Positions 46,749 through 58,217 of a stretch of 64,000 bases of DNA are shown piece by piece. Made by a program: the position numbers and the translations under genes. Below the pieces are notes generated by a model, which was given only the letters and a program-made list of their open reading frames with translations, was not told the DNA's origin and did no database searches. Position 1 is the stretch's first letter, and every line of letters begins with the position of its first letter. Location of the stretch: positions 558,001 through 622,000 of the forward strand of contig NC_008817.1 in NCBI RefSeq assembly GCF_000015665.1, given 5' to 3'. Source of the stretch: Prochlorococcus marinus str. MIT 9515. Its GTDB lineage: Bacteria > Cyanobacteriota > Cyanobacteriia > PCC-6307 > Cyanobiaceae.

Positions 46749-47915
46749 ATGTATAAAGAACTAAATAATAAAAGTTGGAATTGGTGGCCTTTATTTCCCC
46801 TTTATCCATATGGAAATAAGAAAACTATTCTTAGAGAAATAGTTCCTAATGAAATATGGTCCTTGGAACAGATTCAAGGTTTGTATTATGTTGCAGTTCC
46901 AATAAGAATGACAATAATTAAGGTTAATAATGGGCTAATGCTAATTAATCCTTTACCTCCTACGAAGGAACTTGTAACTGAATTAGAAAAATTAGTTTCT
47001 ATTTATGGAGAAGTAAAAACAATTGTCCTTCCTACAGCTTCAGGATTAGAACATAAAATTGGGTTGCCAGCATTAGCAAGGGTTTTTAAGGATTCTGAGA
47101 TTTGGTTATGCCCTGGCCAATGGAGTTTTCCTATTAATCTACCTTTAGATTTTCTCGGGATTCCTTCAAAAAGGACAAAGATACTTTTCGAAGATGGAAT
47201 TCCTTATGAAGAATGTTTTAAATGGTCTTCAATAGGGCCTTTAAATTTAGGACTTGGTAACTATCAAGAGGTGTGTTGTTATCATCTTTCAACAAGGACA
47301 TTACATGTTACAGACGCAATAGTTGGAATCGATTCAAAGCCTCCAGAAATATTTAATTTCGACCCTACCCCATTATTATTTCATTCGAGAGATCGAGGAG
47401 ATGAACCTGTCCTTGATACTTTTGAAGCTAGAAAAAAAGGCTGGGCAAGGATTGTTTTGTTTGCATCTTTTTTGAAACCAGGAAAATTAAGAATCCCCTC
47501 TCTGAAACAAATAATCAAATATTCTTTTAGAGAAGGTCTTCGAAATAAAAAAGCACATTTTGGTATATATCCTTTTTCTTGGGATGAAGATTGGGAATCA
47601 TCTTTAGTTGAAATAATGGGTGAAAATATTCCTAAGATTCAGATTGCTCCTGTTTTGCAAAATTTAATATTTCCTCGATCAAAACATGTACTTCTTTTAT
47701 GGCTTGAGAAGATTAAAACTTATAAAAATATGGAATATTTGATATCAGCTCATTATTCTGCACCTGTTAATTTTAGAAAAGAAGATTGTCAAAATTTAAT
47801 AGATGAAATTAATTCAGAAAAATGGAACAAATCTCCTGATGATAATAAATTCCTTATTAATTTTTATAAGAAATTATTTGAATTGGGGATAATTCCCGAA
47901 AAAGTAAATATTTAG
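46749..47915 (+). CDS. DUF4336 domain protein
   Basis: This 388-residue protein matches DUF4336: WSLEQIQGLYYVAVPIRMTI, LINPLPPTKEL, TASGLEHKIGLPAL and LHVTDAIVGI. The domain is related to metallo-beta-lactamase folds, although the usual HxHxDH motif is not present. Function is unknown. It starts 5 bp after mntB and probably belongs to the metal transporter transcript, which hints at a metal-related role. Its 3' end is 4 bp from the convergent DUF760 gene. Confidence 0.72.
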   Translation: MYKELNNKSWNWWPLFPLYPYGNKKTILREIVPNEIWSLEQIQGLYYVAVPIRMTIIKVNNGLMLINPLPPTKELVTELEKLVSIYGEVKTIVLPTASGLEHKIGLPALARVFKDSEIWLCPGQWSFPINLPLDFLGIPSKRTKILFEDGIPYEECFKWSSIGPLNLGLGNYQEVCCYHLSTRTLHVTDAIVGIDSKPPEIFNFDPTPLLFHSRDRGDEPVLDTFEARKKGWARIVLFASFLKPGKLRIPSLKQIIKYSFREGLRNKKAHFGIYPFSWDEDWESSLVEIMGENIPKIQIAPVLQNLIFPRSKHVLLLWLEKIKTYKNMEYLISAHYSAPVNFRKEDCQNLIDEINSEKWNKSPDDNKFLINFYKKLFELGIIPEKVNI

Positions 47916-47919
47916 AGAG

Positions 47920-48258
47920 TTATTCGTTTTCAATGGACATATCTTCATCTTTTTTTAGAGTTTGTTCAAGCTCTTTCCTTTGCTCCATTTGTCTTAAGAA
48001 ATATCCTGTCATCATTGCAGAGGAAAGTAAATTTGAGATATTGTCTTTTGAAGATGTTATTTTCACATCAAATTGATCAGATGGCAACATCCCTAAAAGA
48101 CCTTGAACATTGTGCCTTATGATTTCTTGAATATCTTCACTAGCTGATTTGGCGACCCTCTGCAAAACCTCTGGTGACTGTTTTTGAAGATATTGAATTA
48201 AATCATTCTCATCATTTGGATCATTATTTTCAGTAGCCAGAAATTCAGGATTGAACAT
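47920..48258 (-). CDS. DUF760 family protein
   Basis: This 112-residue protein has the DUF760 core: DLIQYLQKQSPEVLQRVAKSASEDIQEIIRHNVQGLLGMLPSDQFDV, then a helix with LLSSAMMTGYFLRQMEQR. The family occurs in cyanobacteria and plant plastids, and its molecular role is not established. The C-terminus is acidic. It lies 45 bp downstream of lepB on the same strand. Confidence 0.8.
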   Translation of the reverse strand: MFNPEFLATENNDPNDENDLIQYLQKQSPEVLQRVAKSASEDIQEIIRHNVQGLLGMLPSDQFDVKITSSKDNISNLLSSAMMTGYFLRQMEQRKELEQTLKKDEDMSIENE

Positions 48259-48303
48259 TTATGCAACTTCAACTTATAAAAACACTACAACACCATGAAC
48301 CCT

Positions 48304-48888
48304 TTATACTATTTTATTAAGACTAGGGAATTTAATAGGCCCAATATCTTTTAATGGCCAATATCTAAAAATAGCTTTTCCTATAACTTTTTCATAAGGA
48401 AGAAATCCCCATACATGTGAGTCCATGCTGTTATTTCTGTTGTCTCCCATTACCCACAATGAACTCTCTGGAACAACATATGGACCAGTTGAATAATCAA
48501 TATTACTATCAGAAATATAATTATTTTGAACAATATCATTTATGTATAAATTACCTTCTTTTACTTCAATTTTGTCCCCGGGGGTTCCAATAACCCTTTT
48601 GATTAATGCAATATCTGATTCATACCCAGCTTTAATTAATTGTTCAGGAACATTAAAAACAATTATTTTATTTTTAAATTTTGATAGGTTTGATTTGGAG
48701 GTTATTTTAGGAGTTATTTTCTCAACCAATATTTTGTCTTGGATTTGAAGGGTAGGTAGCATAGATCCTGAGGGGATCCATCTTGGTTCAATTACTTGCC
48801 ATCGTATAATTAAAGAAATTATTATCCAAATAAAAAGATTTTTAAAATCATTTTTGATTGAACTTTTTTTTTCTAGTAGATTTGGCAT
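48304..48888 (-). CDS. lepB: Signal peptidase I
   Basis: This 194-residue membrane peptidase removes signal peptides from exported proteins. One N-terminal transmembrane helix (about 17-33) precedes the catalytic Ser42 in IPSGSMLPTL and the catalytic Lys97 in LIKRVIGTPGD. The later box GDNRNNSMDSHVWGFLP is intact. It is the only leader peptidase in the window. It is divergent from menD across a 56-bp gap. Confidence 0.95.
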   Translation of the reverse strand: MPNLLEKKSSIKNDFKNLFIWIIISLIIRWQVIEPRWIPSGSMLPTLQIQDKILVEKITPKITSKSNLSKFKNKIIVFNVPEQLIKAGYESDIALIKRVIGTPGDKIEVKEGNLYINDIVQNNYISDSNIDYSTGPYVVPESSLWVMGDNRNNSMDSHVWGFLPYEKVIGKAIFRYWPLKDIGPIKFPSLNKIV

Positions 48889-48944
48889 TTTAGTTTAATT
48901 ATTTATTTGTAAAAAAAGGAATTTCTAAAGTATTTATATAATTT

Positions 48945-50711
48945 ATGACATCATCTATTGAATGCCAAAATATTTTTAGAAGTTTACAACTTTTAGATCT
49001 TTTTATAAAGATAGGAGTTAAAAATTTAATTTTATGTCCGGGAAGTCGATCAGCCCCTTTAGCAATAGCAGCAGGAGAGTTATATAAATATGGAATTTTA
49101 AATGTATTTAATTCGATAGACGAAAGATCTGCTGGATTTCATTCACTTGGAATTTCTACTGCTTCGGGAGATATTTCATTAGTTGTTACGACATCAGGGT
49201 CTGCCGTTGGAAACTTATTGCCTGCGGCCGTTGAGGCAGATAGATCCTGTAAATCAATCGTATTTATAACTGCTGATAGACCCTTAAGGTTAAAAAATTG
49301 TGGTTCTAATCAAACAGTAAATCAAGAAGCATTTCTGAATTCAGTTTGCAGAAGTACTTTGAGCACGAACTTAAATGGAATTCATAAGAATAATGACGAT
49401 GATATTTTGAAAATAGTAAAAATGATAAAAAAACAATTGCTCCAATCGCCTGGCCCTATTCATTTAAATATTCCTTTTGAAAAACCTCTAGATATTTCTC
49501 TAAAAAATAAAAGAAAGACTTTAAAGGTTTTTGAAACACTTTATTTGAATAAAACCTGTAAATTTTTAAAACAAAATGAACAAAATAAAAGTATTCATTT
49601 TTCTAAAAGAATTTTTGAAAGTTTAGATTTGTCTAACTCAGGAATAATTATTGTTGGTCCGTATCAGGGATCGATAAAAGATTTAGTTTCCTTTAATAAT
49701 TCTTTAGAAAAAATACAATCAATTACAGGCTGGCCCGTTTTTGCTGATCCTGTGTCAGGCGTATCAGCTGACTTGAGAGGATTAGTAGAAAATTGGGAAT
49801 TAATTATTAAAAAAAATAATAACGTTATCAAATGTAATCAGATTTTGAGACTAGGTCCTCTTTCCTCCTCAAACAATTTAGAGAAATTTTTATCAGATTT
49901 TGATGGCATACAAATTCTTGTCAAAGAAAATAATAGAAGAAAACTAGATCCTATAAAAAAATCTTTAGAATATGAATTTGGCTTAACTAATTTTGTTAAT
50001 CAACTTTTAGGAACCTATTCAGATGATCAAAAAAAGAAGAAACCTCTAATTAATTTGGTAAAAGTTTTGAGGAGAGAAGGACAAAAAATTAGCAAAATTT
50101 TAAATGAACAAATTTTTTTAAATAAAGAAATAACAGAATATAAACTTGCAAATTTTGTACCTAAAATTTGGCCAGAAAACTATCCTATTATGCTTTCAGC
50201 AAGCAGTCCTATTAGAGATTGGCTTACATTCTCTGAAAATGGAACTTTAACAAGGAAATGTTTTAGCTTTAGAGGGGCTTCAGGGATAGATGGGACTTTA
50301 TCTCTTGCATTAGGAATCGCTAGAATTACTCAACCTTTACTTTTGGTTACTGGGGATTTAGCCTTAATTCATGATATAAACGGTTTCCTTATTGAAAATT
50401 CAATTGATTTAAATCTGACAGTTCTATTAATAAATAATAATGGTGGAAATATATTTAATAATTTATATAAAAATAATTTAGAAAAAGAAGAATTAAAGAA
50501 ACTTTTTTTAATGCCTAAATCTATCAACTGGGAAAACCTTGCGAAAGCTTTTCAAGTGCCAATTAAAATTGTTTCAGATTTAAATAAATTACCAGAATCT
50601 TTTGAATGGAGCCTTTCTATGCAAAAATCAGTAATAATTAAAGTCGATATTAATGTTGATAATGAAATGAAAGAAAGAAGTTTAATCTTAAAAAAAATCC
50701 TCAATAATTAA
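48945..50711 (+). CDS. menD: 2-succinyl-5-enolpyruvyl-6-hydroxy-3-cyclohexene-1-carboxylate synthase
   Basis: MenD uses thiamine diphosphate to join 2-oxoglutarate to isochorismate. In cyanobacteria this branch leads to phylloquinone of photosystem I. The 588-residue protein has [15 protein letters not shown] near 29, the catalytic Glu in [30 protein letters not shown], and the ThDP-binding [12 protein letters not shown] with [12 protein letters not shown]. Length and motifs are normal. menB follows after 30 bp, so the two form an operon. Confidence 0.96.
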   Translation: MTSSIECQNIFRSLQLLDLFIKIGVKNLILCPGSRSAPLAIAAGELYKYGILNVFNSIDERSAGFHSLGISTASGDISLVVTTSGSAVGNLLPAAVEADRSCKSIVFITADRPLRLKNCGSNQTVNQEAFLNSVCRSTLSTNLNGIHKNNDDDILKIVKMIKKQLLQSPGPIHLNIPFEKPLDISLKNKRKTLKVFETLYLNKTCKFLKQNEQNKSIHFSKRIFESLDLSNSGIIIVGPYQGSIKDLVSFNNSLEKIQSITGWPVFADPVSGVSADLRGLVENWELIIKKNNNVIKCNQILRLGPLSSSNNLEKFLSDFDGIQILVKENNRRKLDPIKKSLEYEFGLTNFVNQLLGTYSDDQKKKKPLINLVKVLRREGQKISKILNEQIFLNKEITEYKLANFVPKIWPENYPIMLSASSPIRDWLTFSENGTLTRKCFSFRGASGIDGTLSLALGIARITQPLLLVTGDLALIHDINGFLIENSIDLNLTVLLINNNGGNIFNNLYKNNLEKEELKKLFLMPKSINWENLAKAFQVPIKIVSDLNKLPESFEWSLSMQKSVIIKVDINVDNEMKERSLILKKILNN

Positions 50712-50741
50712 TGAAATTGCTTTTTAAAATTATTTAAATCT

Positions 50742-51599
50742 ATGAAAATTTTACCTGGAAAAAATAACGCAGATTGGAAAGAATGGAAATCCTATGAAGA
50801 TATCTTGTTTCATAAGAGTGGAGATGGAATAGCAAGAATTGCAATTAATCGACCTGAAAAAAGAAATGCATTTCGTCCAAAAACAGTTTGTGAGCTCTTA
50901 GAGGCTTTTAACCTTGTTAGGAATGATAAGAGTATCGGAGTTGTTCTTTTGACAGGGGCTGGCCCAGATAAAAAAGGAATTTTTTCGTTTTGTTCAGGTG
51001 GTGATCAAAGTGTTAGGGGTAAAAATGGATATATAGATGATCAAGGAAATCAAAGGCTGAATGTATTGGAATTGCAGAAATTAATAAGAACTATACCAAA
51101 AGTAGTTATAGCTTTAGTACCTGGTTTTGCAATAGGAGGAGGGCAAGTTTTACATTTACTTTGTGATCTAAGTATTGCTTCTGAAAATGCAATATTTGGC
51201 CAAACAGGTCCTAGAGTAGGAAGTTTTGATGCGGGATTTGGATCAAGCTATTTAGCTAGACTGGTTGGACAAAGAAAAGCTAAGGAAATTTGGTTTTTAT
51301 GCAGAAAATATAATTCTAAAGAAGCCTTTGAAATGGGATTGGTAAATGCGATTACAAAGATTGAAGAATTAGAAGCTGAGGGTGTAATCTGGGCAAGAGA
51401 GATTCTACAAAATAGTCCTACTGCTATTCGAATACTTAAGGCGTCATTTAATGCTGAATGTGACGGGATAGCAGGAATCCAGGAATTATCTGGGTATACA
51501 ACTCAGTTATTTTATTCTACGGACGAAGCTAAAGAGGGTAGAGATGCTTTCCTTGAGAAACGGCCACCTGATTTTTCTGATTGCGGATGGACTCCTTAA
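50742..51599 (+). CDS. menB: 1,4-dihydroxy-2-naphthoyl-CoA synthase
   Basis: MenB closes the second ring of the naphthoquinone. The 285-residue crotonase has [21 protein letters not shown] near residue 38, [11 protein letters not shown] (oxyanion and CoA site), [16 protein letters not shown], and [16 protein letters not shown]. The C-terminus ends with the typical [14 protein letters not shown]. These are MenB-specific features. It sits in tandem with menD, the preceding branch of the same pathway. Confidence 0.96.
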   Translation: MKILPGKNNADWKEWKSYEDILFHKSGDGIARIAINRPEKRNAFRPKTVCELLEAFNLVRNDKSIGVVLLTGAGPDKKGIFSFCSGGDQSVRGKNGYIDDQGNQRLNVLELQKLIRTIPKVVIALVPGFAIGGGQVLHLLCDLSIASENAIFGQTGPRVGSFDAGFGSSYLARLVGQRKAKEIWFLCRKYNSKEAFEMGLVNAITKIEELEAEGVIWAREILQNSPTAIRILKASFNAECDGIAGIQELSGYTTQLFYSTDEAKEGRDAFLEKRPPDFSDCGWTP

Positions 51600-51643
51600 T
51601 AGCTTATTTCTCTTCAAAAATAACTTTTTAAAATAATGAATCA

Positions 51644-53095
51644 ATGAGAATTCTTCTTGCTGCTGCTGAATGTGCTCCAATGATCAAAGTTGGAGGGATG
51701 GGAGATGTCGTTGGTTCCTTACCACCATCATTGATAAAACTTGGTCACGACGTAAGGGTAATAATTCCAGGATATGGAAAATTGTGGAATCTACTAGAAA
51801 TATCAAGTGAACCAGTCTTTAGAGCAAATACAATGGGGAATGAGTTTTCTGTATATGAAGCAAAACATCCGATACACAATTATATAGTCTACTTAGTAGG
51901 GCATCCAACTTTTGATTCAGGACAGATATACGGTGGAGAAGATGAGGACTGGCGATTTACTTTTTTTGCTAGTTCTACTGCAGAATTTTCTTGGAATTAT
52001 TGGAAACCACAAGTCCTACATTGTCATGATTGGCATACTGGCATGATTCCTGTTTGGATGCATCAAGATCCTGAAATAAGTACTGTTTTTACTATACATA
52101 ATTTAAAATATCAGGGACCATGGAGGTGGAAACTTGAAAAAATGACGTGGTGTCCATGGTATATGCATGGTGACCATACTATGGCTGCTGCGATGCTTTA
52201 TGCAGATAGAGTTAATGCTGTTTCTCCAACATATGCCGATGAGATAAAAACGCATGAGTATGGGGAGAGTCTTGATGGACTGTTGAATTATATTTCTGGA
52301 AAATTGAGAGGCATACTTAATGGCATAGATTTAAATGAATGGGATCCTAATATAGATAAAGTTTTACCTGCTCAATTCAATATTAAAAATTTAGAAAGAA
52401 GATCAGAAAACAAGATAATTCTTCAAAAAGAAATGGGACTAGAAGTTAATAGTAAAAAATATCTTTTAGGAATGGTTAGTAGATTAGTAGATCAAAAAGG
52501 CGTTGATTTGGTTTTGCAGGTCTCTAAAAGATTACTAGCATATACAGATTCTCAAATAGCTATATTAGGCACAGGAGATAAATATTTAGAATCTGGATTA
52601 TGGCAATTAGCACTAGATTATCCCGGGAGATTTTCTGTATTTCTTACCTATGATGATTCTTTATCAAGGCTAATATATGGAGGATCTGATGCATTTTTAA
52701 TGCCAAGTCGATTTGAACCCTGTGGTATCAGTCAATTACTTGCTATGAGGTATGGATCAATTCCAATAGTAAGAAGAGTTGGAGGATTAGTTGATACTGT
52801 TTTGCCCCATGATCCAGAGAATAATTGTGGAACGGGATTTTGCTTTGATCGATTCGAACCGATTGATTTTTATACGGCTTTAGTGAGATCTTGGGAGGCA
52901 TTCAGACATAAGGATAGTTGGAAATTATTACAAATCAGAGCTATGAGCCAAGAATTCAGTTGGCAGAGATCAGCATTAGAGTACGAATTGATGTATAAGG
53001 ATGTATGCGGCATTAAGGAGCCATCACCAGATATTACTGAAATTGAAAAGTTTTCTTATGGTCAATCTGCTGATCCTTCTTTAAAAAAAATATGA
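51644..53095 (+). CDS. glgA: Glycogen synthase
   Basis: GlgA adds glucose from ADP-glucose to glycogen. This 483-residue GT5 enzyme has the ADP-glucose loop [13 protein letters not shown] near residue 16, [13 protein letters not shown] near 127, [15 protein letters not shown], and the C-terminal catalytic motif [18 protein letters not shown]. The start ATG lies a short distance before the first beta strand. Both GlgA and GlgB are thus in the window, though in separate places. Confidence 0.95.
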   Translation: MRILLAAAECAPMIKVGGMGDVVGSLPPSLIKLGHDVRVIIPGYGKLWNLLEISSEPVFRANTMGNEFSVYEAKHPIHNYIVYLVGHPTFDSGQIYGGEDEDWRFTFFASSTAEFSWNYWKPQVLHCHDWHTGMIPVWMHQDPEISTVFTIHNLKYQGPWRWKLEKMTWCPWYMHGDHTMAAAMLYADRVNAVSPTYADEIKTHEYGESLDGLLNYISGKLRGILNGIDLNEWDPNIDKVLPAQFNIKNLERRSENKIILQKEMGLEVNSKKYLLGMVSRLVDQKGVDLVLQVSKRLLAYTDSQIAILGTGDKYLESGLWQLALDYPGRFSVFLTYDDSLSRLIYGGSDAFLMPSRFEPCGISQLLAMRYGSIPIVRRVGGLVDTVLPHDPENNCGTGFCFDRFEPIDFYTALVRSWEAFRHKDSWKLLQIRAMSQEFSWQRSALEYELMYKDVCGIKEPSPDITEIEKFSYGQSADPSLKKI

Positions 53096-53106
53096 TTTAA
53101 TTTTTA

Positions 53107-54477
53107 ATGGATTTTTCTGTATGTAATATAAATACAATTTTAGGGAATTTAAAAAATTCGGAGAATCTTAAAAATCAATCTCAAACTTTTAAAAATATAA
53201 GCTTAGATAGTCGGAATATCTTAAATAATGATCTTTTTATCGCAATAAAAGGAAAAAATTTCGATGGACATGATTTTCTCAAAGAGGTCTTAAAAAAAGG
53301 CGTAAAAGCAGTTGTTATTCGAGACGGGATGCAGCATTTATTACCTGAAAAGTTTCCTTATTGGCTTGTACCTAATACTCTAGAATCTTTCCAAAAATTA
53401 GCTTTACATAAGAGAAGAACATTAAATATACCTGTTGTAGGAATTACAGGATCAGTCGGGAAAACAACAACAAAAGAAATGATGGGAGAAGTGTTAAAGC
53501 AACTAGGAAAAATCAAATTAACCCAATTAAACTATAATAATGAAATTGGAGTAGGCCGTACTATCCTTGATTCGGATTTCAAAGATAAAATTTTGATAAT
53601 CGAGATGGGAATGAGAGGACTAGGACAGATTGAAAATTTATCTAAATTTTCTGAACCTGATATTGCAGTTATTACAAATATTGGAAGTTCGCATATCGGA
53701 ATTTTAGGCTCAAAAGAAAATATTACTTATGCGAAATGTGAAATAACCAAGTATTTAAAACCCAGTGGAGTCGTAATTATTCCTGCTAATGATTTATTCT
53801 TAGAAGAAACTTTAAAAAAAAATTGGAGTGGGAGAATTATTAAGGTAGACCTCTTAGATATAAATCAAAAAGTTGATAGTATTAATAAAAAAAATTTAAT
53901 AGGATTTTTTAATCGATCTAATAATTCGATCATCATAGAAGATAAGCTTTTTGAAATATCACTTAAAGGTTTTCATAATGCCTTTAATTTCTTATTTGTA
54001 TATGCAGTTGCTAAAGAGTTTGGAATAGAATTCAAAGATACTAATAAATTCAATTTTCTTACTTTAGATGGAAGGAATAAAATTATTAAATCAAAAAAAA
54101 CTGTCATATACGATGAAACTTATAACGCATCCCCTGAATCCTTAAAAGCATGTATTATAAATTTATTAAATAATCCAAATAATCATTTTCTAATTTTTGG
54201 GAGTATACAAGAATTAGGATCTAAAAGTAAAAAATATCATAAGGAACTTTTTGATTTTATAGTTAAATCAGATATAAAAAAATGTATATTTATATGTGAT
54301 AGAAATGATGAGATCTATTATGCCGATTATTTAAAAAAAAGTACTAAATTTATATTTTTTAATGACGTAAATAAAGTTGGTATTACTATAAATAAATATA
54401 CAAAAAAAGGAGATTTTATCTTGGTTAAAGGTAGCCGAAATTGGCAGCTTGAAAGTATTCTTAAATCAATTGATTAA
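53107..54477 (+). CDS. murF: UDP-MurNAc-tripeptide--D-alanyl-D-alanine ligase
   Basis: MurF adds D-Ala-D-Ala to the UDP-MurNAc-tripeptide in peptidoglycan synthesis. The 456-residue Mur ligase has an N-terminal substrate domain with ISLDSRNI, the ATP-binding GITGSVGKTTTKEM near residue 115, NYNNEIGVGRTIL, IEMGMRGLGQI and the C-terminal YDETYNASPESLKA. The domain order is that of MurF. It is 11 bp after glgA and 9 bp from the convergent glmU. Confidence 0.94.
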   Translation: MDFSVCNINTILGNLKNSENLKNQSQTFKNISLDSRNILNNDLFIAIKGKNFDGHDFLKEVLKKGVKAVVIRDGMQHLLPEKFPYWLVPNTLESFQKLALHKRRTLNIPVVGITGSVGKTTTKEMMGEVLKQLGKIKLTQLNYNNEIGVGRTILDSDFKDKILIIEMGMRGLGQIENLSKFSEPDIAVITNIGSSHIGILGSKENITYAKCEITKYLKPSGVVIIPANDLFLEETLKKNWSGRIIKVDLLDINQKVDSINKKNLIGFFNRSNNSIIIEDKLFEISLKGFHNAFNFLFVYAVAKEFGIEFKDTNKFNFLTLDGRNKIIKSKKTVIYDETYNASPESLKACIINLLNNPNNHFLIFGSIQELGSKSKKYHKELFDFIVKSDIKKCIFICDRNDEIYYADYLKKSTKFIFFNDVNKVGITINKYTKKGDFILVKGSRNWQLESILKSID

Positions 54478-54486
54478 TTTTTGAAT

Positions 54487-55830
54487 TTAATTTTTTTTCC
54501 AATTTTCAATATTTACTTGTTTGGTTCTTGCAATAGCTAAAGAATTATTTTGAGAATCTTTAGTAATTACTGAGCCTGCTCCAGTTGTTACTGAATCACC
54601 AAGATTAATAGGCGCAATTAAAACCGTATTGGCACCTATACTGGAATTTTCCCCAATAAAAGTTGGATGTTTCTTTTTACCATCAAAATTTGCTGTAATT
54701 GTTCCTGCTCCAATATTGGTATGTTTCCCAACTGTAGAATCGCCAATATAGCTTAAATGATTAACTTTAACTTCTTTATCTAATTGACTATTTTTTATCT
54801 CAACAAAATTCCCAATTCTGCTGTAAGAAGATATTTCACAATTAGGTCTTATGTGACTGTAAGGACCTATATTTACAAAATCCATTAAAACTGAATTAAA
54901 AATAGTTGAATTTATAATTTCACAATTTTCATTTATGATCGTATCTTTTATGAAAGTATTTGGACCAATTTTACAATTATTAGAAATTTTAGAGTTTCCC
55001 CTTATATGAGTATTTGCATCGATTATTACATCTTTTCCGATTATTGATTCTTCACTTACTGTACAACTTGCGGGATTAATAAAAGTTACTCCTCCAAGCA
55101 TATGTTTCTCTTTAATTAAATTTTGGATGGTTTCTTCGCATTTTGATAATTGAACTCTATTATTTATTCCTTGAAGTTCTCCATTATCTAAAATTTCAAA
55201 GCTATAAGATTTTTTTAGCAAATAGATAGCGTCGGTTAGATAAATTTCGTTTTGTTTATTATTACTTTTTATAGTATTAATTATTTTTGATAAACTTTTC
55301 CAATTAAAGCAGTATATGCCTGCATTTATCAATAAATTGGATTTTTGAACGTTATTACAATCTTTTTCCTCGATTATCATTTCAATTAAATTATCTTTAG
55401 CAAATACTCTTCCATAACCATGTGGATTCTTTTTCTTCGTGGTTATTAAGGAAACATCGGCTTTTTGTGAATCATGATAATGAATAAGTTTTTTTAAAGT
55501 CTCACCTTTGATAAGTGGCACATCTCCATTAAGGACAATCAATTTACCGTCATGTTTTTTTACTTTCTGAGAAAGAACTTGAACGGCGTGTCCAGTTCCC
55601 TTTTGTGGCTTTTGAACAATAAAGTGAATATTATTATTTTTAAATACGGAATCTTTTACCTCCTTTGATTTGTGTCCAACGATAATAAATATTTTATCAG
55701 GTTTTAATTCATTGCAAGAATCGATAACTCTTTGAAGAAGAGTTTTTCCAGATAATTTATGTAAGACTTTAGGCAGTGAGCTTGCCATCCTAGTACCCTT
55801 ACCTGCAGCTAATATCGCGACAGTTAACAT
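54487..55830 (-). CDS. glmU: Bifunctional N-acetylglucosamine-1-phosphate uridyltransferase / glucosamine-1-phosphate acetyltransferase
   Basis: GlmU makes UDP-GlcNAc. The N-terminal nucleotidyltransferase (about 1-225) has [18 protein letters not shown] and LNGDVPL. The C-terminal left-handed beta helix (about 245-440) shows hexapeptide repeats with [28 protein letters not shown] and [10 protein letters not shown], where the acetyl-CoA and phosphate sites lie. The 447 residues are slightly shorter than E. coli GlmU, with a trimmed C-terminal tail. Together with murF and murI it marks this part of the window as rich in cell-wall genes. Confidence 0.95.
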   Translation of the reverse strand: MLTVAILAAGKGTRMASSLPKVLHKLSGKTLLQRVIDSCNELKPDKIFIIVGHKSKEVKDSVFKNNNIHFIVQKPQKGTGHAVQVLSQKVKKHDGKLIVLNGDVPLIKGETLKKLIHYHDSQKADVSLITTKKKNPHGYGRVFAKDNLIEMIIEEKDCNNVQKSNLLINAGIYCFNWKSLSKIINTIKSNNKQNEIYLTDAIYLLKKSYSFEILDNGELQGINNRVQLSKCEETIQNLIKEKHMLGGVTFINPASCTVSEESIIGKDVIIDANTHIRGNSKISNNCKIGPNTFIKDTIINENCEIINSTIFNSVLMDFVNIGPYSHIRPNCEISSYSRIGNFVEIKNSQLDKEVKVNHLSYIGDSTVGKHTNIGAGTITANFDGKKKHPTFIGENSSIGANTVLIAPINLGDSVTTGAGSVITKDSQNNSLAIARTKQVNIENWKKN

Positions 55831-55870
55831 ATTTATTAAGATATTTTATTTAAATCTTACTGTTTAAGAT

Positions 55871-56764
55871 CTATTTCGTCATTCCCCATTTATCTCTCCA
55901 TTCTTTTGGAGTTATAAGATTAGAGCATAATTGCTCTTTCACTCTTTTTTGAATAATATCATTAGCATTTGAATTTAAAGTAGGATCGCGATATGGAATA
56001 CTTGCTTTAGTCAATAAATGTTCTTCTTCCATCGAAGATAATTTCGTAAAAGATAGATTGCTTTTGGAAATTTTTTCGTCAATTATATTTATTGCAATAG
56101 TCCCATTACTCCATAAATTTTTAGATACAAAATTTGGTTTTATATTGAAAATATTCAAACCAAAATTTCTTAATGTTTTTCTTATCGCAGCTGAAGAAGA
56201 GTAGGTTATTAAATATCCATTAGTATTGAGTCTTTGAGTTACTTTTTCTAAAAATTCAACTGACCAAATTTGAGGACATTTTTGAGGAGAAAATCCATCT
56301 AAATAAATCAAGTCGAACTTTATATTTGCAGGAATACTATAAATTGTTTTTCTGGCATCGCCCCATAAAATATCACATTCAAAAAATTGATCCTTATATT
56401 TACAATTCTGAGCTAAAGATTTAAATATTTTTAAAACTTTCTGATCCCATAGTTTTTTAAATGATTTATTTCTTAAAGAATATTCTAGAGGTTTATTATC
56501 AATCTCCAAGGCATACCATTTTAAAAAAGAATTTTGTTTAATTAAGTTACTAAACAACGAAGCAGAGTTATATCCTAAACCGAAGCAAATATCTAATACA
56601 TTTACAGACTTATCCTTAAATCTTTTTAAATTGGAAGGATTTATGAATTTAATTTCAGTTTCTTTAAGTGCTCCTTCAAGGCTATGAAAATTCTCTTGAA
56701 AAAAAAGACTCCTAAGAGAAATACTTCCGTCCCGAGTTGAAATCTCCTGAAATTCTGTAAACAA
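55871..56764 (-). CDS. MnmD/MnmC2-like tRNA-modifying methyltransferase (DUF752)
   Basis: This 297-residue protein resembles the methyltransferase half of MnmC, which completes mnm5(s2)U34 in tRNA. It has SLRSLFFQENFHSLEGALKET (substrate-side start), DICFGLGYNSA as the SAM-binding loop, WGDARKT and FDLIYLDGFSPQKCPQIWS. The oxidoreductase half of MnmC is absent, as in stand-alone MnmD proteins. Length is slightly greater than typical. It follows aroA by 10 bp. Confidence 0.82.
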   Translation of the reverse strand: MFTEFQEISTRDGSISLRSLFFQENFHSLEGALKETEIKFINPSNLKRFKDKSVNVLDICFGLGYNSASLFSNLIKQNSFLKWYALEIDNKPLEYSLRNKSFKKLWDQKVLKIFKSLAQNCKYKDQFFECDILWGDARKTIYSIPANIKFDLIYLDGFSPQKCPQIWSVEFLEKVTQRLNTNGYLITYSSSAAIRKTLRNFGLNIFNIKPNFVSKNLWSNGTIAINIIDEKISKSNLSFTKLSSMEEEHLLTKASIPYRDPTLNSNANDIIQKRVKEQLCSNLITPKEWRDKWGMTK

Positions 56765-56774
56765 TTCTATTAGA

Positions 56775-58091
56775 TTAATTAATTAGTTTTTCAAGATCAT
56801 CCCAAAAAGTTGGATACGATACATTAGAAGCCCCTGCTCTTGCAATCCTTGTCGAGCCCTTAGCTAAAAGTGATGCTATTGCAAGGCTCATCGAGACTCG
56901 ATGGTCAGTTTCACTGTCAACTTCAGCAGAATGGAATTTAGACTCGCCAGTTATTATTAAACCGTCTTCTTTCTCAGTAATATTTGCACCAAATTTTTTA
57001 AGTTGTCTGGCCATAACTTTTAATCGGTCGGTTTCTTTAACTCTTAATTCTTTTGCATCTTTAATTTCTGAAACCCCATTGCAAAAACAAGCTGCAACCG
57101 TAAGTATTGGAATTTCGTCTATGAGTTTTGGAAGGATATCACCTTGTACTTTAAAAGGTTTCAAATTACTTACATATTTTACCTTTATAGAACCTATGGG
57201 TTCGCCTGCAATAGTTGATTTTTCAATTATTTTATAATCGCATCCCATTTCATCCATAACATGTAATATCCCCGTTCTTGTTGGATTTAGGCCTACATTT
57301 TTAACCAAGATTTCAGATTCAGGCACTATTGATGCTGCAATCATCCAAAAAGCTGCTGAGCTGATGTCTCCTGGGATCAATATATTTTGACCGGTTAAAT
57401 TATTACCTGATTTTATTACTATATTTCTTCCTAATTCCCCTCTTATTTTTATGTCAGCCCCGAATGCTTTAAGCATTCTTTCAGTATGATCTCTGGAAGA
57501 GGCAGGTTCAATAACCGAAGTAGTTCCAGAGGCATTTAACCCTGCTAGTAAGATTGCAGACTTAACTTGAGCACTTGCAACCGGAGTTCCAATGACGCAA
57601 CCCTTTAGTTTGTTCCCCGTTATGGAAATTGGAGCTTTTGTACCATTTTCTCTTCCATAAATTTTCCCTCCCATTAATGATAGTGGCTTACTAACTCTTC
57701 CCATTGGTCTTTCATTAAGAGATTTGTCTCCAGTTAATATGAAATTCCTATCTGTTTGACCAGCCAAAAGTCCCATTAATAATCTCATTGTGGTACCTGA
57801 ATTACCACAATTAAGAATTTCTTTAGGTTCTCTAAATCCATCAATACCTAAACCTCTAATGGTAAAAGGCTGATCCTTTTTAATTTCAGGAATATGTACA
57901 CCTAATTTTCTTAGACAATCAGCAGTTGAAAGTGGGTCTTCAGAATATAAAAAACCTTCAATATTAGTTTCACCTTCTGCAATACTTCCAATTATTAAAG
58001 ATCTGTGCGAGATTGATTTATCTCCAGGGACTTTTATTGTTCCTTGTAAACTCTTTTCACCTTTAACGGTGCGTATATCGTTTGTATTCAA
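56775..58091 (-). CDS. aroA: 3-phosphoshikimate 1-carboxyvinyltransferase (EPSP synthase)
   Basis: AroA joins shikimate 3-phosphate and phosphoenolpyruvate in the shikimate pathway. The 438-residue enzyme has [13 protein letters not shown] near residue 22, [17 protein letters not shown] near 93, [12 protein letters not shown] and the C-terminal [14 protein letters not shown]. The two-domain pattern is complete. Gly in GNSGTTMR and the following residues are of a normal glyphosate-sensitive or class II layout; I cannot assign the class. A 126-bp gap separates it from the divergent comB. Confidence 0.95.
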   Translation of the reverse strand: MNTNDIRTVKGEKSLQGTIKVPGDKSISHRSLIIGSIAEGETNIEGFLYSEDPLSTADCLRKLGVHIPEIKKDQPFTIRGLGIDGFREPKEILNCGNSGTTMRLLMGLLAGQTDRNFILTGDKSLNERPMGRVSKPLSLMGGKIYGRENGTKAPISITGNKLKGCVIGTPVASAQVKSAILLAGLNASGTTSVIEPASSRDHTERMLKAFGADIKIRGELGRNIVIKSGNNLTGQNILIPGDISSAAFWMIAASIVPESEILVKNVGLNPTRTGILHVMDEMGCDYKIIEKSTIAGEPIGSIKVKYVSNLKPFKVQGDILPKLIDEIPILTVAACFCNGVSEIKDAKELRVKETDRLKVMARQLKKFGANITEKEDGLIITGESKFHSAEVDSETDHRVSMSLAIASLLAKGSTRIARAGASNVSYPTFWDDLEKLIN

Positions 58092-58166
58092 ATTAATAAT
58101 TAGTTGGATTTTATAAGTTTTTAATTAGATATATAATATCAATAAGTTTGTTTTTAAAAAAAAATA

Positions 58167-58195
58167 TTCAAAGTTAAGTAACTGTTTTCTATAAT
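58167..58195 (+). promoter_or_regulatory. Putative promoter of comB
   Basis: TTCAAA at 58167-58172 and TATAAT at 58190-58195 are spaced by 17 bp. Initiation near 58202 lies upstream of the ATT at 58218 but downstream of the only other near-cognate codon in that frame, CTG at 58182. This placement bears directly on the comB start. Confidence 0.45.
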
Positions 58196-58217
58196 ATTTA
58201 TAGCTTGCCTACTTACT

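Noticed and set aside
48937-48942. TATAAT just before menD
   Set aside because: It ends two bases before the ATG, so initiation would fall inside the coding region. The N-terminus at 48945 fits the MenD family, so it is likely chance.
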